A stretch of DNA of 52,314 nucleotides. It comes from Massilia eburnea. Its GTDB lineage: Bacteria; Pseudomonadota; Gammaproteobacteria; Burkholderiales; Burkholderiaceae_D. The stretch spans positions 1 through 52,314 of the forward strand of contig NZ_WNKX01000030.1 of assembly GCF_009720745.1 (NCBI RefSeq). The letters are read 5' to 3'. The translations under genes were made by a program, and so were the position numbers. Shown here piece after piece: positions 1 to 9,388 of this stretch; position 1 is the stretch's first letter; each line of letters opens with the position of its first letter. The notes under the pieces were generated by a model, which saw only the letters and a program-made list of their open reading frames with translations, was not told the origin of the DNA and did not search any database.

Positions 1-292
1 CCAGGGCGCCGTTGTTCAGGTTGAGCAGGTTGATCTTGCGCGCCGGCGACAGGGTGATATCGGTCCAGCCGCCATCGGTATCGCTGGCGGAAGCGCTGGA
101 ATTGATGCGGACCTTGGAAACGGTCACGTTGACGGCGTCAAAGCCGCAGGCCGGCGCGTCAGTCAGCGACACGCCCACCGTGCCGAGCGTGACGGAAGGC
201 TGCGAGCTGCCGCCACCGCCGCCGCAGGCGGCAAGCAGCATCGGAAAGAGCGCTATCCCGAGTGCTCTCAATTTGAATAATTTGTTGGTCAT
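1..292 (-). CDS. DUF4382-like lipoprotein, N-terminal part (cut by window edge)
   Basis: Reading leftwards from an ATG at 292, with GGAG about 7 bases upstream, the frame gives a lipoprotein signal peptide ending in LLAAC followed by a glycine run. Next comes VSLTDAPACGFDAVNVTVSKV and later INLLNLNNGAL. The VSLTDAP opening, the V-N-V-T-V-S-K-V strand and the INLLNL element are hallmarks of DUF4382 domains, carbohydrate-binding-like beta-sandwich modules found in bacterial lipoproteins. About 97 residues are present and the C-terminus lies beyond base 1. The predicted location is the outer-membrane or periplasmic face, anchored through the lipobox cysteine. Its function is not known. Confidence 0.8.
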   Translation of the reverse strand, partial: MTNKLFKLRALGIALFPMLLAACGGGGGSSQPSVTLGTVGVSLTDAPACGFDAVNVTVSKVRINSSASASDTDGGWTDITLSPARKINLLNLNNGAL

Positions 293-443
293 GATATTGC
301 TCCGCACAGAAGTTGAAAGTCTTGATTTTTAGTCTATGAAAACTCAGCCGAGGCGCTTCCGGTCCGAGCTTCATACACGTACAACGAATCGCAACTGTGA
401 TTTCTTCCATCCGAAGCAAAGTTTTTTCCAGGACAGCTTTGAA

Positions 444-779
444 TCAATCAACTTCAAGCGGTGCACCCGCAGGCGATGCACAGGATGATTCTTCGCCCGC
501 TTGCTTCGATCGGCGCTGCTGCAGCCAGTCAAAAATGTCTTTCATCTCGCCAGGTTCGGAGTCATCCACCGTAGGCGCGATTTCCTTGCTTTGCTCAAGC
601 GTCTGGCGGATCTTGCCCTCGCCGGAAAGCAATCGTTGAATGATGGGACCGGGAACTCGCTCGTGTACCAGATACAGAATGGCATAGCGCCAGCCGCATT
701 CGTCAGCAAGGTCAAGCGCCTGATCGATGACGCAAGTGAGACACGAGCTACTCCGGCGCTCCTGAAGGTCTGATCGCAT
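444..779 (-). CDS. Small protein of unknown function
   Basis: An 111-residue frame starts at an ATG at 779 with GGAGG 7 bases upstream. An earlier in-frame start at 830 lacks such a site, so the shorter form is preferred. The protein is soluble-looking, with no signal peptide or membrane segment. It has two cysteines in SSSCLTCVIDQAL and a helical middle (ERVPGPIIQRLLSGEGKIRQTLE), then an acidic stretch and a low-complexity tail. I do not recognise a family. The protein-like composition and good ribosome site support a real gene; a regulatory or adaptor role is possible but nothing shows it. Confidence 0.6.
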   Translation of the reverse strand: MRSDLQERRSSSCLTCVIDQALDLADECGWRYAILYLVHERVPGPIIQRLLSGEGKIRQTLEQSKEIAPTVDDSEPGEMKDIFDWLQQRRSKQAGEESSCASPAGAPLEVD

Positions 780-869
780 AATCGCCTCCAATCCTCGAAC
801 CGAGTGATGAGGACACCTTAGCATGTTCATCCGATGAGGATGATTGAAGATTCATATTGCTCATGTGTC

Positions 870-895
870 GGACCCAATATTCGGCATTTGGGACC
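870..895. promoter_or_regulatory. Imperfect inverted repeat upstream of the DUF4019-like gene
   Basis: GGACCCAA at 870-877 and TTGGGACC at 888-895 form an imperfect dyad (7 of 8 pairs) with a 10-base spacer. A further GTCCCAA half-site follows at about 912-918. The three GGGAC-type half-sites lie 65-115 bases before the gene at 984, which would suit an operator. No regulator can be named. Confidence 0.25.
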
Positions 896-983
896 GCCCA
901 TTCTGCAATTCGTCCCAAGACCTGCAATCAGGCGTACGAAGTCGCTTAAACTGCGCTCACTTCAACTCACCCGGTATACGTCC

Positions 984-1421
984 ATGAAAAAACTGCACGC
1001 CAGCGCCCTCGCCGCGCTCCTGCTGATCACGACCACGGCATTCGCCCAAAGCCCGAAGGAAACGGCCGATGCGCGAGTCGCTGCCGAACGCTGGATGAAG
1101 CTCATGGATACCGAGGAATATTCAGCAGCCTGGAACACCGGCGCCGCGAGCATGCGCAAGGACATGCCGAAGCTTGCCTGGAACCTGCTCGCGAATACCG
1201 TCCATCTGCCGCTTGGCGCTGCAAAGAGCCGCACGTTCAAGTCTTCCGACGCAATCGCCGCCACGGCTCAAAAGCCGGCTTCGATTACCCTTACCTATGT
1301 CGGTGAATATGAGAAGAGTCATAATGTTCTCGAGAAAGTCACTACCGTGCAGGAAGCGGATGGCCAATGGCGCGTTTCAGGCTTCTCTTTCAGTGCCGAT
1401 GCCGAGAAGAGTGCCAAGTAG
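984..1421 (+). CDS. DUF4019-like periplasmic protein
   Basis: The ATG at 984 opens a Sec signal peptide (MKKLHASALAALLL...AFAQ), giving a 145-residue precursor. The mature part begins with a charged helix, ARVAAERWMKLMDTEEYSAAW. It ends in a strand-rich half with TLTYVGEYEKSHNVLEKVT and DGQWRVSGF, the usual layout of DUF4019 (a small alpha/beta cystatin- or NTF2-like fold). A frame open upstream to 834 lacks the signal sequence at its start, so 984 is chosen. There is no strong Shine-Dalgarno. The location is periplasmic and the function unknown. Confidence 0.75.
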   Translation: MKKLHASALAALLLITTTAFAQSPKETADARVAAERWMKLMDTEEYSAAWNTGAASMRKDMPKLAWNLLANTVHLPLGAAKSRTFKSSDAIAATAQKPASITLTYVGEYEKSHNVLEKVTTVQEADGQWRVSGFSFSADAEKSAK

Positions 1422-1445
1422 TCGGGAAGATTAGAAAATGAAAGC

Positions 1446-1470
1446 TGACGGGTAAACCCAACGCCCGTCA
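1446..1470 (+). terminator. Weak hairpin after the DUF4019-like gene
   Basis: TGACGGG at 1446-1452 pairs with CCCGTCA at 1464-1470, followed only by CTTTCGGG. A competing stem GCCCG/CGGGC (1463-1467 with 1475-1479) overlaps it. It may act as a weak terminator. The rest of the 1422-1687 gap shows nothing else I can support. Confidence 0.3.
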
Positions 1471-1687
1471 CTTTCGGGCGAAGTTTCCCTGTGAAAACTC
1501 GTTACCGCATTGTAATATTCACCTTGCCTTACAGAAATTCGCACTCCTGGTGACGCCCTACCTCCGCGCACCACCAACGCCGCATTGGCGACCCTACACA
1601 CAGCCCACATCCTGCTGTCCGAGCCCGGCCCCGTGAATCACCACGCGTCTGCCAGGTCGTTACATCTCATCGTTACGAGGTAGCGTT

Positions 1688-4600
1688 ATGAACAGGATTT
1701 TCCGAGTGGTGTGGAATGCCTCCTTGGGCATGTGGCAGGTTCGATCCGAACTGGGCGGCGCCTATGGCAAGGCCAGCACTTCCCGTACTGCGCGCCGCGC
1801 GCTGACTGCCGCTGGCCTGGCACTGCTTGGTGCGGCTGCCAGCGCGGCTGAGTTGCCGAAAGGCGGCATGGTGGTCGCGGGACAAGGCACCATCGCCCAG
1901 TCCGGCAGCACCATGACGATTAACCAAGGCAGCGCGAAACTCGCGATCGACTGGAATTCCTTCTCCATCGGTCAGGGAAATACCGTCAATTTTGTTCAGC
2001 CCTCCTCTGCTTCCGTGGCGCTGAACCGCGTCACCGGCACGGACGTGTCCACAATCCATGGCGCGCTGAAAGCGAATGGCCAGGTATTCCTGCTGAACCC
2101 GAACGGCGTCCTTTTCTCACCGACTGCGCAAATCAACGTCGGTGGCTTGCTGGCGTCGACGCTGAGCATGAGCAACCAGGACTTCATGTCAGGCAATTAC
2201 AAGCTGCAGGGCGAGAGCACCAGCGCTGTCATTAACCAGGGCAATATCAAGGCATTCAACGGTGGCTCGGTCACGCTGGTGGCTGCGCATGTGAGCAATG
2301 TTGGTGAAATTTCCGCCGACCGCGGCAATATCCTGCTGGGCTCTGGCAGCGAAGTGCTGCTCGACCTGGGCGGACCAGTCAAACTGCAAATCCAGCGCGG
2401 CGCCGTCGAGGCGCTGATCGAAAACGGCGGCGCACTGCGTGCCGATGGCGGCACCGTCCTGATGACGGCAAAAGCCGCCGGTGACCTGTTGAGCACCGTG
2501 ATCAACAACAGCGGTGTCGTCCAGGCGCGTACCATGACGACCGGCGAGCAAGGGCAAATCATACTGCTGGGCGATATGCAGAATGGGCGCATCGACATCG
2601 CCGGCAAACTGGATGCGAGCGCACCGCAAGGCGGAAACGGCGGCTTCATCGAAACCTCGGCTGCAGATGTCGCCACCGCGCGCAGCGTTCAAATCGATGC
2701 CAGCGCAGCGCATGGCCAGGGTGGCCATTGGCTGATTGACCCATACAACTATACGATCGACGCGAATGCTGCGAGCAATATCGTAGGCGCCCTGAACGCG
2801 GGCACCAGCGTAACGGTCACCACCCAGAGCAGCAGCTCGAGCTACGGTTCCACCGGCGGCGGCAGCGGCGACATTACCGTCGCCAGCGCAATCAGCAAGA
2901 GCGCCGGCGGCGATGCGACGTTGACACTGCGTGCCGACCGCAATATTGCGGTCAACAGCGACATTACTTCGACGCTCGGCAAACTGGGAATAACGCTGAG
3001 CGCTGGCAATGCCGCCGGCGCGACCGTAGGCGGTGTCGACGTCAACGCCAACCTGAAATCGAATGGCGGCAATATCATGATCGGCGGCGGCAACGGTACC
3101 GCCGTCTATGGCATGGCTTACGCACTCAATTCGAGCAACACAACGGCGGCGGTAGTGATTGAACGAGCGAAATCCATCCTCTCCACCGGGGGAAATATTG
3201 TCATTAACGGCAAATCGCTGGTCGGTTCAAACAGTGGCAATTATTCCGGCACGACCGGCGGCGTCTATATCATGTCCGATGCAACACTGAATTCCGGCAA
3301 CGGCAACTTGTTCATCACGGGCGTCAGCACCGGCGGCAGCAAAACCTTCGGCGTGGCGTTTGAAGGCGCGTCGGGCACGTTGACTACGGTGGGTAATTCG
3401 GCTGGCGGCGGCATGCTGCTGAACGCCGTCAACACCACTGCGGGCAATACGCAAGCAGCACTGGACCAGGGCGCGATTGGCATGGTCTCTTACGGCAACC
3501 GCGCAAGGATCGCATTCCAGGGCAACTCGGTGGCCAGCTGGCTGGTGTTCGTGAATGGCGCCCCCCAGTTGTCGGCCTACACGCAATCGCCACAGCTCTC
3601 CAGCTGCGCCTCCCCTTATCCGAATTGCGGTACGCTGGTGATCCCGGGCTCGAATAACAGTTACCTGTACGCGACTTACCAGGCTGTCAGCATGTCCACC
3701 CAGCCGATTTACGTGATCCAGAATGCGGCTGGCAGCAAGACCTATGACGGCAACAATACCGCGACCGGCCTGACCTTCTCGACCCTCGGCGGTCCAAACG
3801 GCTTCTCCGTATCGTCGCTGGCGCCTGCCGTCGCCTACACCACCAGCAGCAAGAATGCAGGCTACTACGTCAACCTGAATGCGGACGCGAATAATCCGAC
3901 CAGCTATACCAGCGGCGGCACTAGCTACTCGGTGGGTTATTTCAATACGGGAAGCTACACCATCACGCCGAAAACCCTGACCCCGATCGCTGCAAACAAG
4001 GTATATGACGGTACCACTGCCGCCGCCGTGTCCGCCACCGGCGTCATCGCTGGCGACAGTGTGAGCCTGAGCGGCAACGGCGCTTTTGCCAGCAAGGACG
4101 TCGGCAACTATTCGGTCAACATCAGCAACATCGTATTGGACGGCACGGACGCCGCAAACTATGCGCTGGCCAGCACTTCCGCCAGCGCCACGGCCAGCAT
4201 TACTGCGCGCAGCGTCGCCATTGCAGCCAGCAAAACCTATGACGGCGCCACCGGCATGGGAGGCTATGTGACGTTCGGGAACCTGGTGGATGGAGAAAGC
4301 CTGAACTACAGTGGCGCTACTGCCAACAGCGCGAACGCCGGTACGGCGAGCTTCATCAATGCGATCACTTTGCAGAACGGCGCCAACGGCCTCGCATCGA
4401 ACTACGTCCTCCCCAGCCTGGCGTCCGCATCCGCTGCCAATACGGCGTCCATCACGCCCAAGGCGCTGACCCTGACCGGACTCACCGCAAGCAACAAGAC
4501 CTACGATGGAACCACCGGCGCAACACTGAACGGCGGGACCCTGTCCGGCCTTGTCGGCGCTGAAACCCTGAATTTGAGCGGCTTGACTGGTGCGTTCGTC

Positions 4601-7600
4601 GACAAGAACGCCGGTTCCGGCAAAACGGTGCTGGTCAGCGGCCTGGCTTTGACCAGTGGCACTGGCCTGGTGTCGAACTACAGCATCAGCAGCCCAAGCG
4701 CTGTAACGGCTTCGATCACGCCACGCGCCACTTCGGTATCGGGCATCACGGCTTCGGATAAAACTTATGACGGCACTGCTTCCGCCCAACTCAATACAAG
4801 CAATGCGGCCTTCTCCAACCTGGTCAGCGGCGACGCCTTGAGCGTTTCGGCCACCGGTGCATTCGCCAACGCCAACGCCGGCGCCGGCAAGGCGGTCAAT
4901 ATCAGCAGCACCTACGGCGGCAACGAGTCCGGCAATTACACGATCACAGACCAGTCCAGCACGACCGCTTCCATTGCCCGCAAGGCGCTTGCCTTGACGG
5001 GGCTCACCGCAAGCAATAAGACCTATGACGGCAACACCAGCGCTGCATTGAGTGGAGGCGCCCTGAGCGGCCTCGTTGGCACGGAAACCCTGAATTTCTC
5101 AGGCTTGGCCGGTACCTTCGCAGATAAGAATGCCGGCACCGGAAAATCGGTCAGCGTGAGCGGCTTGACCCTGGCTGACGGCACTGGTCTGGCCTCGAAC
5201 TACAGCATCAGCAGCCCTTCTGCCCTGACGGCTTCTATCACGCCACGCGCCACGACGGTCTCGGGCATCACTGCGTCTGACAAGGCCTACGACGGTAGCA
5301 CGAGCGCACAGCTCAACACCGGCAATGCACTCTTCTCCAACCTGGTAGACGGCGACGTCCTGACCATCTCCGCCAGCGGTGCATTCGCCAATGCCAACGC
5401 CGGCAGCGCCAAGACCGTCAGTATCAGCAGCACTTACGGCGGGGCGGACGCCGGAAATTATGCCATCACCAGCCAGGCAAGCGCGTCGGCCACCATCGCG
5501 CGCAAGGCCTTGACCCTGACCGGCCTGGCAGCCAGCGATAAGACCTACGACGGCAACACCAGCGCGGCACTCAGCGGCGGTACGTTGAATGGCCTGGTTG
5601 GCGCCGAAACTCTGAACGTTTCTGGCCTGACCGGCGCATTTGCCGATAAAAACGTGGGAACGGGCAAGGCGGTGAGCGTCAGCGGCGTGGCTTTGTCTGA
5701 CGGCACCGGCCTGGCCGCCAATTACAGCATCAGCAACCCAACTGGCCTGGCTGCATCGATCTCGCCTCGCGCGACGACCGTCTCGGGCATGACAGCATCA
5801 GACAAGACTTATGATGGCAACACGACTGCACAGCTGAATGTGGCCAATGCGGTGTTCTCCAACCTTGTCGACGGCGACTCCTTGAATGTATCAGCCGCTG
5901 GCGCCTTCGCCAATGCCAATGCCGGCAGCGGAAAAACCGTCAATATCAGCAGCACCTATGGTGGTGCGGACTTGGGCAATTACGCGATAACCGGCCAGGC
6001 AAGCGCCACGGCTTCGATCGCCCGCAAGGCACTGACCCTGACTGGCCTTGTAGCCGCCGATAAGACCTACGACGGCAATACCAGCGCTGCCTTGTCGGGC
6101 GGCAGCCTGAATGGCCTGGTTGGCGCCGAAACCTTGAACGTTTCGGGCCTGACTGGCGCATTCGCTGACAAGAATGCGGGTGCCGGCAAGTCCGTCACTG
6201 TCAGTGGAGCGACTTTGTCCGACGGCAGCGGCCTGGCCTCGAACTACAGCATCAGCAATCCAGGCGGTCTGACGGCATCGATCACGCCAAGGGCGACGAC
6301 GGTATCGGGTATTACCGCCGCCGGCAAAACCTATGATGGCGCCACCACGGCGCAAGTGAATACGAGTCATGCAGTCTTCTCCAACCTGGTGGATGGCGAC
6401 TCCGTGGGCCTCTCGGCTGCTGGTACGTTTGCTGATGCGAATGCCGGCAGCGCGAAAACCGTCAATATCGCCAGCACTTACAGCGGTGCCGACGTAGGCA
6501 ACTACGCGATCACGGACCAATCGGCCACCACCGCTTCGATTGCGCGCAAGGCATTGACGATCGTCGGCATGACGGCAAACGACAAGACCTACGACGCAAG
6601 CACTGGTGCGACCGTGAGCGGCGGTTCCTTGAGCGGCCTGGTTGGGGCGGAGACCCTGAATTTCTCCGGACAGAGCGCTGTGTTTGCCGATCGTAATGCC
6701 GGCAACAGCAAGGCAGTCACTGTCAGCGGTATCGGCTTGGCTGATGGCACAGGCCTGGCATCGAATTACGAGCTGGCTACACCTACCGGGCTGACTGCTT
6801 CGATTCTGCCCAAGGCGCTGGCGGTCAGCGGTGTGGTCGCGGCTAACAAAGTTGAAGATGGGAATACTGTCGCGGCATTGACCATGCATGGCTCGCTGGC
6901 GGGTGTTGAAGCTGGTGATGCGGTCCACATTGACGGCGGTTCGGCGGCGGCACAATTTGCGCAAAGTGCGCCTGGCACGGGAATCGCGGTCAACGTTTCC
7001 GGCCTCGCGCTGGCCGGCGCTGACGCGCATAACTATAGCCTCGCAGGTACCGCTGCGACCACGGCCAACATCACCTCGGCCCCAGTGCCGGCGCCAATAT
7101 CAGCGCCCGTGGCTGTAGCGGTTCCTGAGCCTGTACCTGTCGTGGCGCCGGCTCCTGTGCCGAACCCGGTACCAGTGCCGGAAGTCGCTTCTGTTCCGGT
7201 TTCCGTGCCGGCGCCAGCGCCGCAAGTCGCTCCGCCTCCGGTGATCATTCAGGCTCCGGTCCCGGCATCCATTCCAGTGGTAACGCCCCCGCCGGCGCCA
7301 GTACCGGCTCCCGCCCCAGCGCCAATTCCAGTTCCAGAGCCAGTGGTAGCCCAGGTTCCATTAGTCACGCCCGCACCTGCACCAGCGCCTGTCGTGCTGC
7401 CTTCGCCAGCACCTGACACCCGGGCAGCTATTTCGGCGCAAGTCGCGAGCCCGGCGCTCCAGGGCGGCATGACGCCCGCCTTGCCCTCCTTGAGCGTTGG
7501 CGGCCTGAACTACACCGACGTCAGCGAATCGAGCAACGTGCCGGCAAATTCGGCCAACCGCGAGCATATGCCGGCAACCCAAAGCCTGACCGCTGGGCGC

Positions 7601-7696
7601 GACGTCAAGTTCCTGAGCGTCTTCGTGGTCTCTGGCGGCATCCAGATGCCCGCTGCCGCAACCTCCAATAACACTTCGACAAGTGAGCAAAAGTAA
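1688..7696 (+). CDS. TpsA-type filamentous-haemagglutinin-like exoprotein with YDG/MBG repeats
   Basis: A 2002-residue two-partner secretion exoprotein. The N-terminus is an extended signal peptide (ESPR: MNRIFRVVWNASLGMWQV) then a hydrophobic core ending ASAAELPKG. The TPS domain follows to about residue 170, with the family NPNGVLFSP motif recognised by the TpsB transporter. A beta-helix-like region runs to about residue 680. From about 683 to 1800 there are 13 YDG/MBG-type units marked by KTYDG (the last degenerate, KVEDG). A proline-alanine-valine-rich linker spans about 1800-1910 and the tail has no cysteines. GAGGT precedes the ATG. The partner transporter lies 41 bases downstream. The likely role is a surface adhesin or matrix protein; the ligand is unknown. 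Confidence 0.95.
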   Translation: MNRIFRVVWNASLGMWQVRSELGGAYGKASTSRTARRALTAAGLALLGAAASAAELPKGGMVVAGQGTIAQSGSTMTINQGSAKLAIDWNSFSIGQGNTVNFVQPSSASVALNRVTGTDVSTIHGALKANGQVFLLNPNGVLFSPTAQINVGGLLASTLSMSNQDFMSGNYKLQGESTSAVINQGNIKAFNGGSVTLVAAHVSNVGEISADRGNILLGSGSEVLLDLGGPVKLQIQRGAVEALIENGGALRADGGTVLMTAKAAGDLLSTVINNSGVVQARTMTTGEQGQIILLGDMQNGRIDIAGKLDASAPQGGNGGFIETSAADVATARSVQIDASAAHGQGGHWLIDPYNYTIDANAASNIVGALNAGTSVTVTTQSSSSSYGSTGGGSGDITVASAISKSAGGDATLTLRADRNIAVNSDITSTLGKLGITLSAGNAAGATVGGVDVNANLKSNGGNIMIGGGNGTAVYGMAYALNSSNTTAAVVIERAKSILSTGGNIVINGKSLVGSNSGNYSGTTGGVYIMSDATLNSGNGNLFITGVSTGGSKTFGVAFEGASGTLTTVGNSAGGGMLLNAVNTTAGNTQAALDQGAIGMVSYGNRARIAFQGNSVASWLVFVNGAPQLSAYTQSPQLSSCASPYPNCGTLVIPGSNNSYLYATYQAVSMSTQPIYVIQNAAGSKTYDGNNTATGLTFSTLGGPNGFSVSSLAPAVAYTTSSKNAGYYVNLNADANNPTSYTSGGTSYSVGYFNTGSYTITPKTLTPIAANKVYDGTTAAAVSATGVIAGDSVSLSGNGAFASKDVGNYSVNISNIVLDGTDAANYALASTSASATASITARSVAIAASKTYDGATGMGGYVTFGNLVDGESLNYSGATANSANAGTASFINAITLQNGANGLASNYVLPSLASASAANTASITPKALTLTGLTASNKTYDGTTGATLNGGTLSGLVGAETLNLSGLTGAFVDKNAGSGKTVLVSGLALTSGTGLVSNYSISSPSAVTASITPRATSVSGITASDKTYDGTASAQLNTSNAAFSNLVSGDALSVSATGAFANANAGAGKAVNISSTYGGNESGNYTITDQSSTTASIARKALALTGLTASNKTYDGNTSAALSGGALSGLVGTETLNFSGLAGTFADKNAGTGKSVSVSGLTLADGTGLASNYSISSPSALTASITPRATTVSGITASDKAYDGSTSAQLNTGNALFSNLVDGDVLTISASGAFANANAGSAKTVSISSTYGGADAGNYAITSQASASATIARKALTLTGLAASDKTYDGNTSAALSGGTLNGLVGAETLNVSGLTGAFADKNVGTGKAVSVSGVALSDGTGLAANYSISNPTGLAASISPRATTVSGMTASDKTYDGNTTAQLNVANAVFSNLVDGDSLNVSAAGAFANANAGSGKTVNISSTYGGADLGNYAITGQASATASIARKALTLTGLVAADKTYDGNTSAALSGGSLNGLVGAETLNVSGLTGAFADKNAGAGKSVTVSGATLSDGSGLASNYSISNPGGLTASITPRATTVSGITAAGKTYDGATTAQVNTSHAVFSNLVDGDSVGLSAAGTFADANAGSAKTVNIASTYSGADVGNYAITDQSATTASIARKALTIVGMTANDKTYDASTGATVSGGSLSGLVGAETLNFSGQSAVFADRNAGNSKAVTVSGIGLADGTGLASNYELATPTGLTASILPKALAVSGVVAANKVEDGNTVAALTMHGSLAGVEAGDAVHIDGGSAAAQFAQSAPGTGIAVNVSGLALAGADAHNYSLAGTAATTANITSAPVPAPISAPVAVAVPEPVPVVAPAPVPNPVPVPEVASVPVSVPAPAPQVAPPPVIIQAPVPASIPVVTPPPAPVPAPAPAPIPVPEPVVAQVPLVTPAPAPAPVVLPSPAPDTRAAISAQVASPALQGGMTPALPSLSVGGLNYTDVSESSNVPANSANREHMPATQSLTAGRDVKFLSVFVVSGGIQMPAAATSNNTSTSEQK
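4460..6811 (+). repeat. Tandem in-gene repeats with exact 522-base super-period
   Basis: Two alternating unit types, A (88 codons, beginning KALTLTGL) and B (86 codons, beginning RATTVSGI), make a 174-codon dimer. A units begin at 4460, 4982, 5504, 6026 and 6548, so the spacing is exactly 522 bases each time. B-unit landmarks at 4721, 5243, 5765 and 6287 keep the same step. The copies differ at many bases, mostly synonymous, but I see no insertion or deletion. Flanking units before 4460 are shorter (79 and 84 codons) and more divergent. Confidence 0.95.
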
Positions 7697-7737
7697 CGAT
7701 AGAATGGTTTGCCAATCAGACAGCGTTGAAAGCCGAC

Positions 7738-9381
7738 ATGAGACCAGCTAACAGCATTCTGACCACGAGCCTTCTCTCCATTTTTGCCCAGGCAGCCCTG
7801 GCGCAGCAAAGTTCGCAGCCCTTGCAGGAAAACGGGCAGCGGGCGCTGAAGGAGCCCTCTCCTTCAGCCCCGCTGGCGATGCCTGCCGCGCCGCCGCCGG
7901 CGCAAATCCCTCCGGGCGGCGTTACAGTGACGCTTAAGCAGCTAACGATCCATGGCAATTCCCGGATCCCGCAAGAGGAACTGCTGCGCGTATTGGGCCC
8001 TGTCGTGGGACAAACCATCGACTTTGCAGGCTTGAGCGCCCTGGCCGACAAGCTTTCTGCTTACTACCGCGCAGCAGGCTATCCTTTTGCGCGGGCCTAC
8101 CTGCCGCAACAGGACTTGCAACAAGGCGAGCTGCGGATCGAAGTCCTGGAAGGCCGCTACGGCAAGATCACTGCCCACGGCGACCCAAACCTTAGTCCGG
8201 CGGCACAGCACTTCCTGTCGTCCTTACAGCCTGGCAGCGTAATTGAAAGCCACCAGCTGGAACGCGTCACCTTGATCCTGGACGACCAGCCAGGCGTACG
8301 CAGCACCCCCGTGGTCCGACCTGGCCAAGACGTCGGCACGGGCGACCTGGCGATTGAAGTGCAGCGCGATCACCGTTATGCCGGCGAGGCCGGCATCGAC
8401 AACGACGGCACCCGTTACACCGGCCGCACGCGCGGCCATTTAAGCCTGGATGTGGATAGCCCATTCACACTTGGCGACCAGTTATCCATGCAAGGCATGT
8501 ACACCAACGAAAGCATGTGGTTCGGTTCGGCCAGCTACGCATTGCCCCTGGGAGCTTCCGGCCTGCGCGGCCGCATCAGTTACGCCCGGTCCTACTATGC
8601 CCTGGCGGACAGCTTCGCGGCCCTCAAGGCCGACGGTACCGCCGACGTCAGCAGCGCAGGGCTCAGCTACCCGCTGATCCGTTCGCAGCGCCGCAATATA
8701 ACCCTGTCCGGCATGCTGGAACACAAGCGCCTGCGCGATCGCCAGGGGGCGACCGATAGCAGCAGCGCTAAATCCAGCAACAGCATTCCACTCTCCGTCA
8801 ATTTCGACGTGCGTGATGCATTGCTGCGCGGTGGAGTGAGCTATGGTGCATTGACCTGGACCTATGGCCGCCTCAATCTTGACGGCGCCTTGCTGTCGAC
8901 CGATGCCACCACGGCGCGCAGCGCAGGCCATTTCTCCAAACTGACACTGGACCTGGCACGTATCCAGTCCGTCGCAGAACATGTCGATGCGTACGGCAGA
9001 ATTTCCGCCCAATGGGCCAACAAGAACCTGGATTCTTCCCAAAAGTTCGGCCTGGGTGGCCGCAACGGCGTGCGCGCCTATCCCGGTGGCGAGGGCTACG
9101 GCGACGCCGGCGCCATGATGCAGCTCGAATTGCGCTATGCCGCCGGGCCCTGGATGCCTTATGTTTTCCATGACGTTGGCCGCATCAAAGCCAACCACAG
9201 TCCGTGGACCACAGACCCCAACCACCGTACGCTCGCCGGCGCCGGACTGGGCCTGCGCTATGACAACCGGGCGTTCAACGCTTCGCTGATCGCAGCCTGG
9301 CGGACCGTGGGCGGCGCACCGCGTTCGGAGCCGCACAACGGCCAGCCCATGGTCTGGGCCAGCCTCGGATACCGCTTCTAA
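7738..9381 (+). CDS. TpsB-type outer-membrane transporter (ShlB/FhaC family)
   Basis: From ATG 7738 the product is 547 residues with a signal peptide (MRPANSILTTSLLSIFAQAALA). A TTG at 7726 is an alternative start, but neither has a strong ribosome site. After a proline-rich linker comes a POTRA domain (VTLKQLTIHGNSRIPQEEL to IEVLEGRYGKI). The ShlB-type beta-barrel follows, including GLGGRNGVRAYPGGEGYGD, and the protein ends in the aromatic GYRF typical of outer-membrane barrels. It should export the exoprotein encoded just upstream through its TPS domain. The pair forms a two-gene operon. Length and domain order match the family. Confidence 0.95.
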   Translation: MRPANSILTTSLLSIFAQAALAQQSSQPLQENGQRALKEPSPSAPLAMPAAPPPAQIPPGGVTVTLKQLTIHGNSRIPQEELLRVLGPVVGQTIDFAGLSALADKLSAYYRAAGYPFARAYLPQQDLQQGELRIEVLEGRYGKITAHGDPNLSPAAQHFLSSLQPGSVIESHQLERVTLILDDQPGVRSTPVVRPGQDVGTGDLAIEVQRDHRYAGEAGIDNDGTRYTGRTRGHLSLDVDSPFTLGDQLSMQGMYTNESMWFGSASYALPLGASGLRGRISYARSYYALADSFAALKADGTADVSSAGLSYPLIRSQRRNITLSGMLEHKRLRDRQGATDSSSAKSSNSIPLSVNFDVRDALLRGGVSYGALTWTYGRLNLDGALLSTDATTARSAGHFSKLTLDLARIQSVAEHVDAYGRISAQWANKNLDSSQKFGLGGRNGVRAYPGGEGYGDAGAMMQLELRYAAGPWMPYVFHDVGRIKANHSPWTTDPNHRTLAGAGLGLRYDNRAFNASLIAAWRTVGGAPRSEPHNGQPMVWASLGYRF

Positions 9382-9388
9382 GCGCACA

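Noticed and set aside
3227..4789. A 520-codon minus-strand frame, and another at 5891-7030, in the exoprotein repeats
   Set aside because: These are mirror frames of the repetitive exoprotein. Their internal repetition merely copies the period of the real gene, and they have no start signals.
4460..6811. Possible CRISPR-like or minisatellite array
   Set aside because: The periodic sequence is coding, with 258-264-base units and diverged copies, not short identical repeats with unique spacers.
7078..7420. PEP motifs in the exoprotein tail taken as a PEP-CTERM signal
   Set aside because: They are part of a proline-valine-rich linker. No hydrophobic helix and arginine cluster follows at the C-terminus, so it is not an exosortase substrate.
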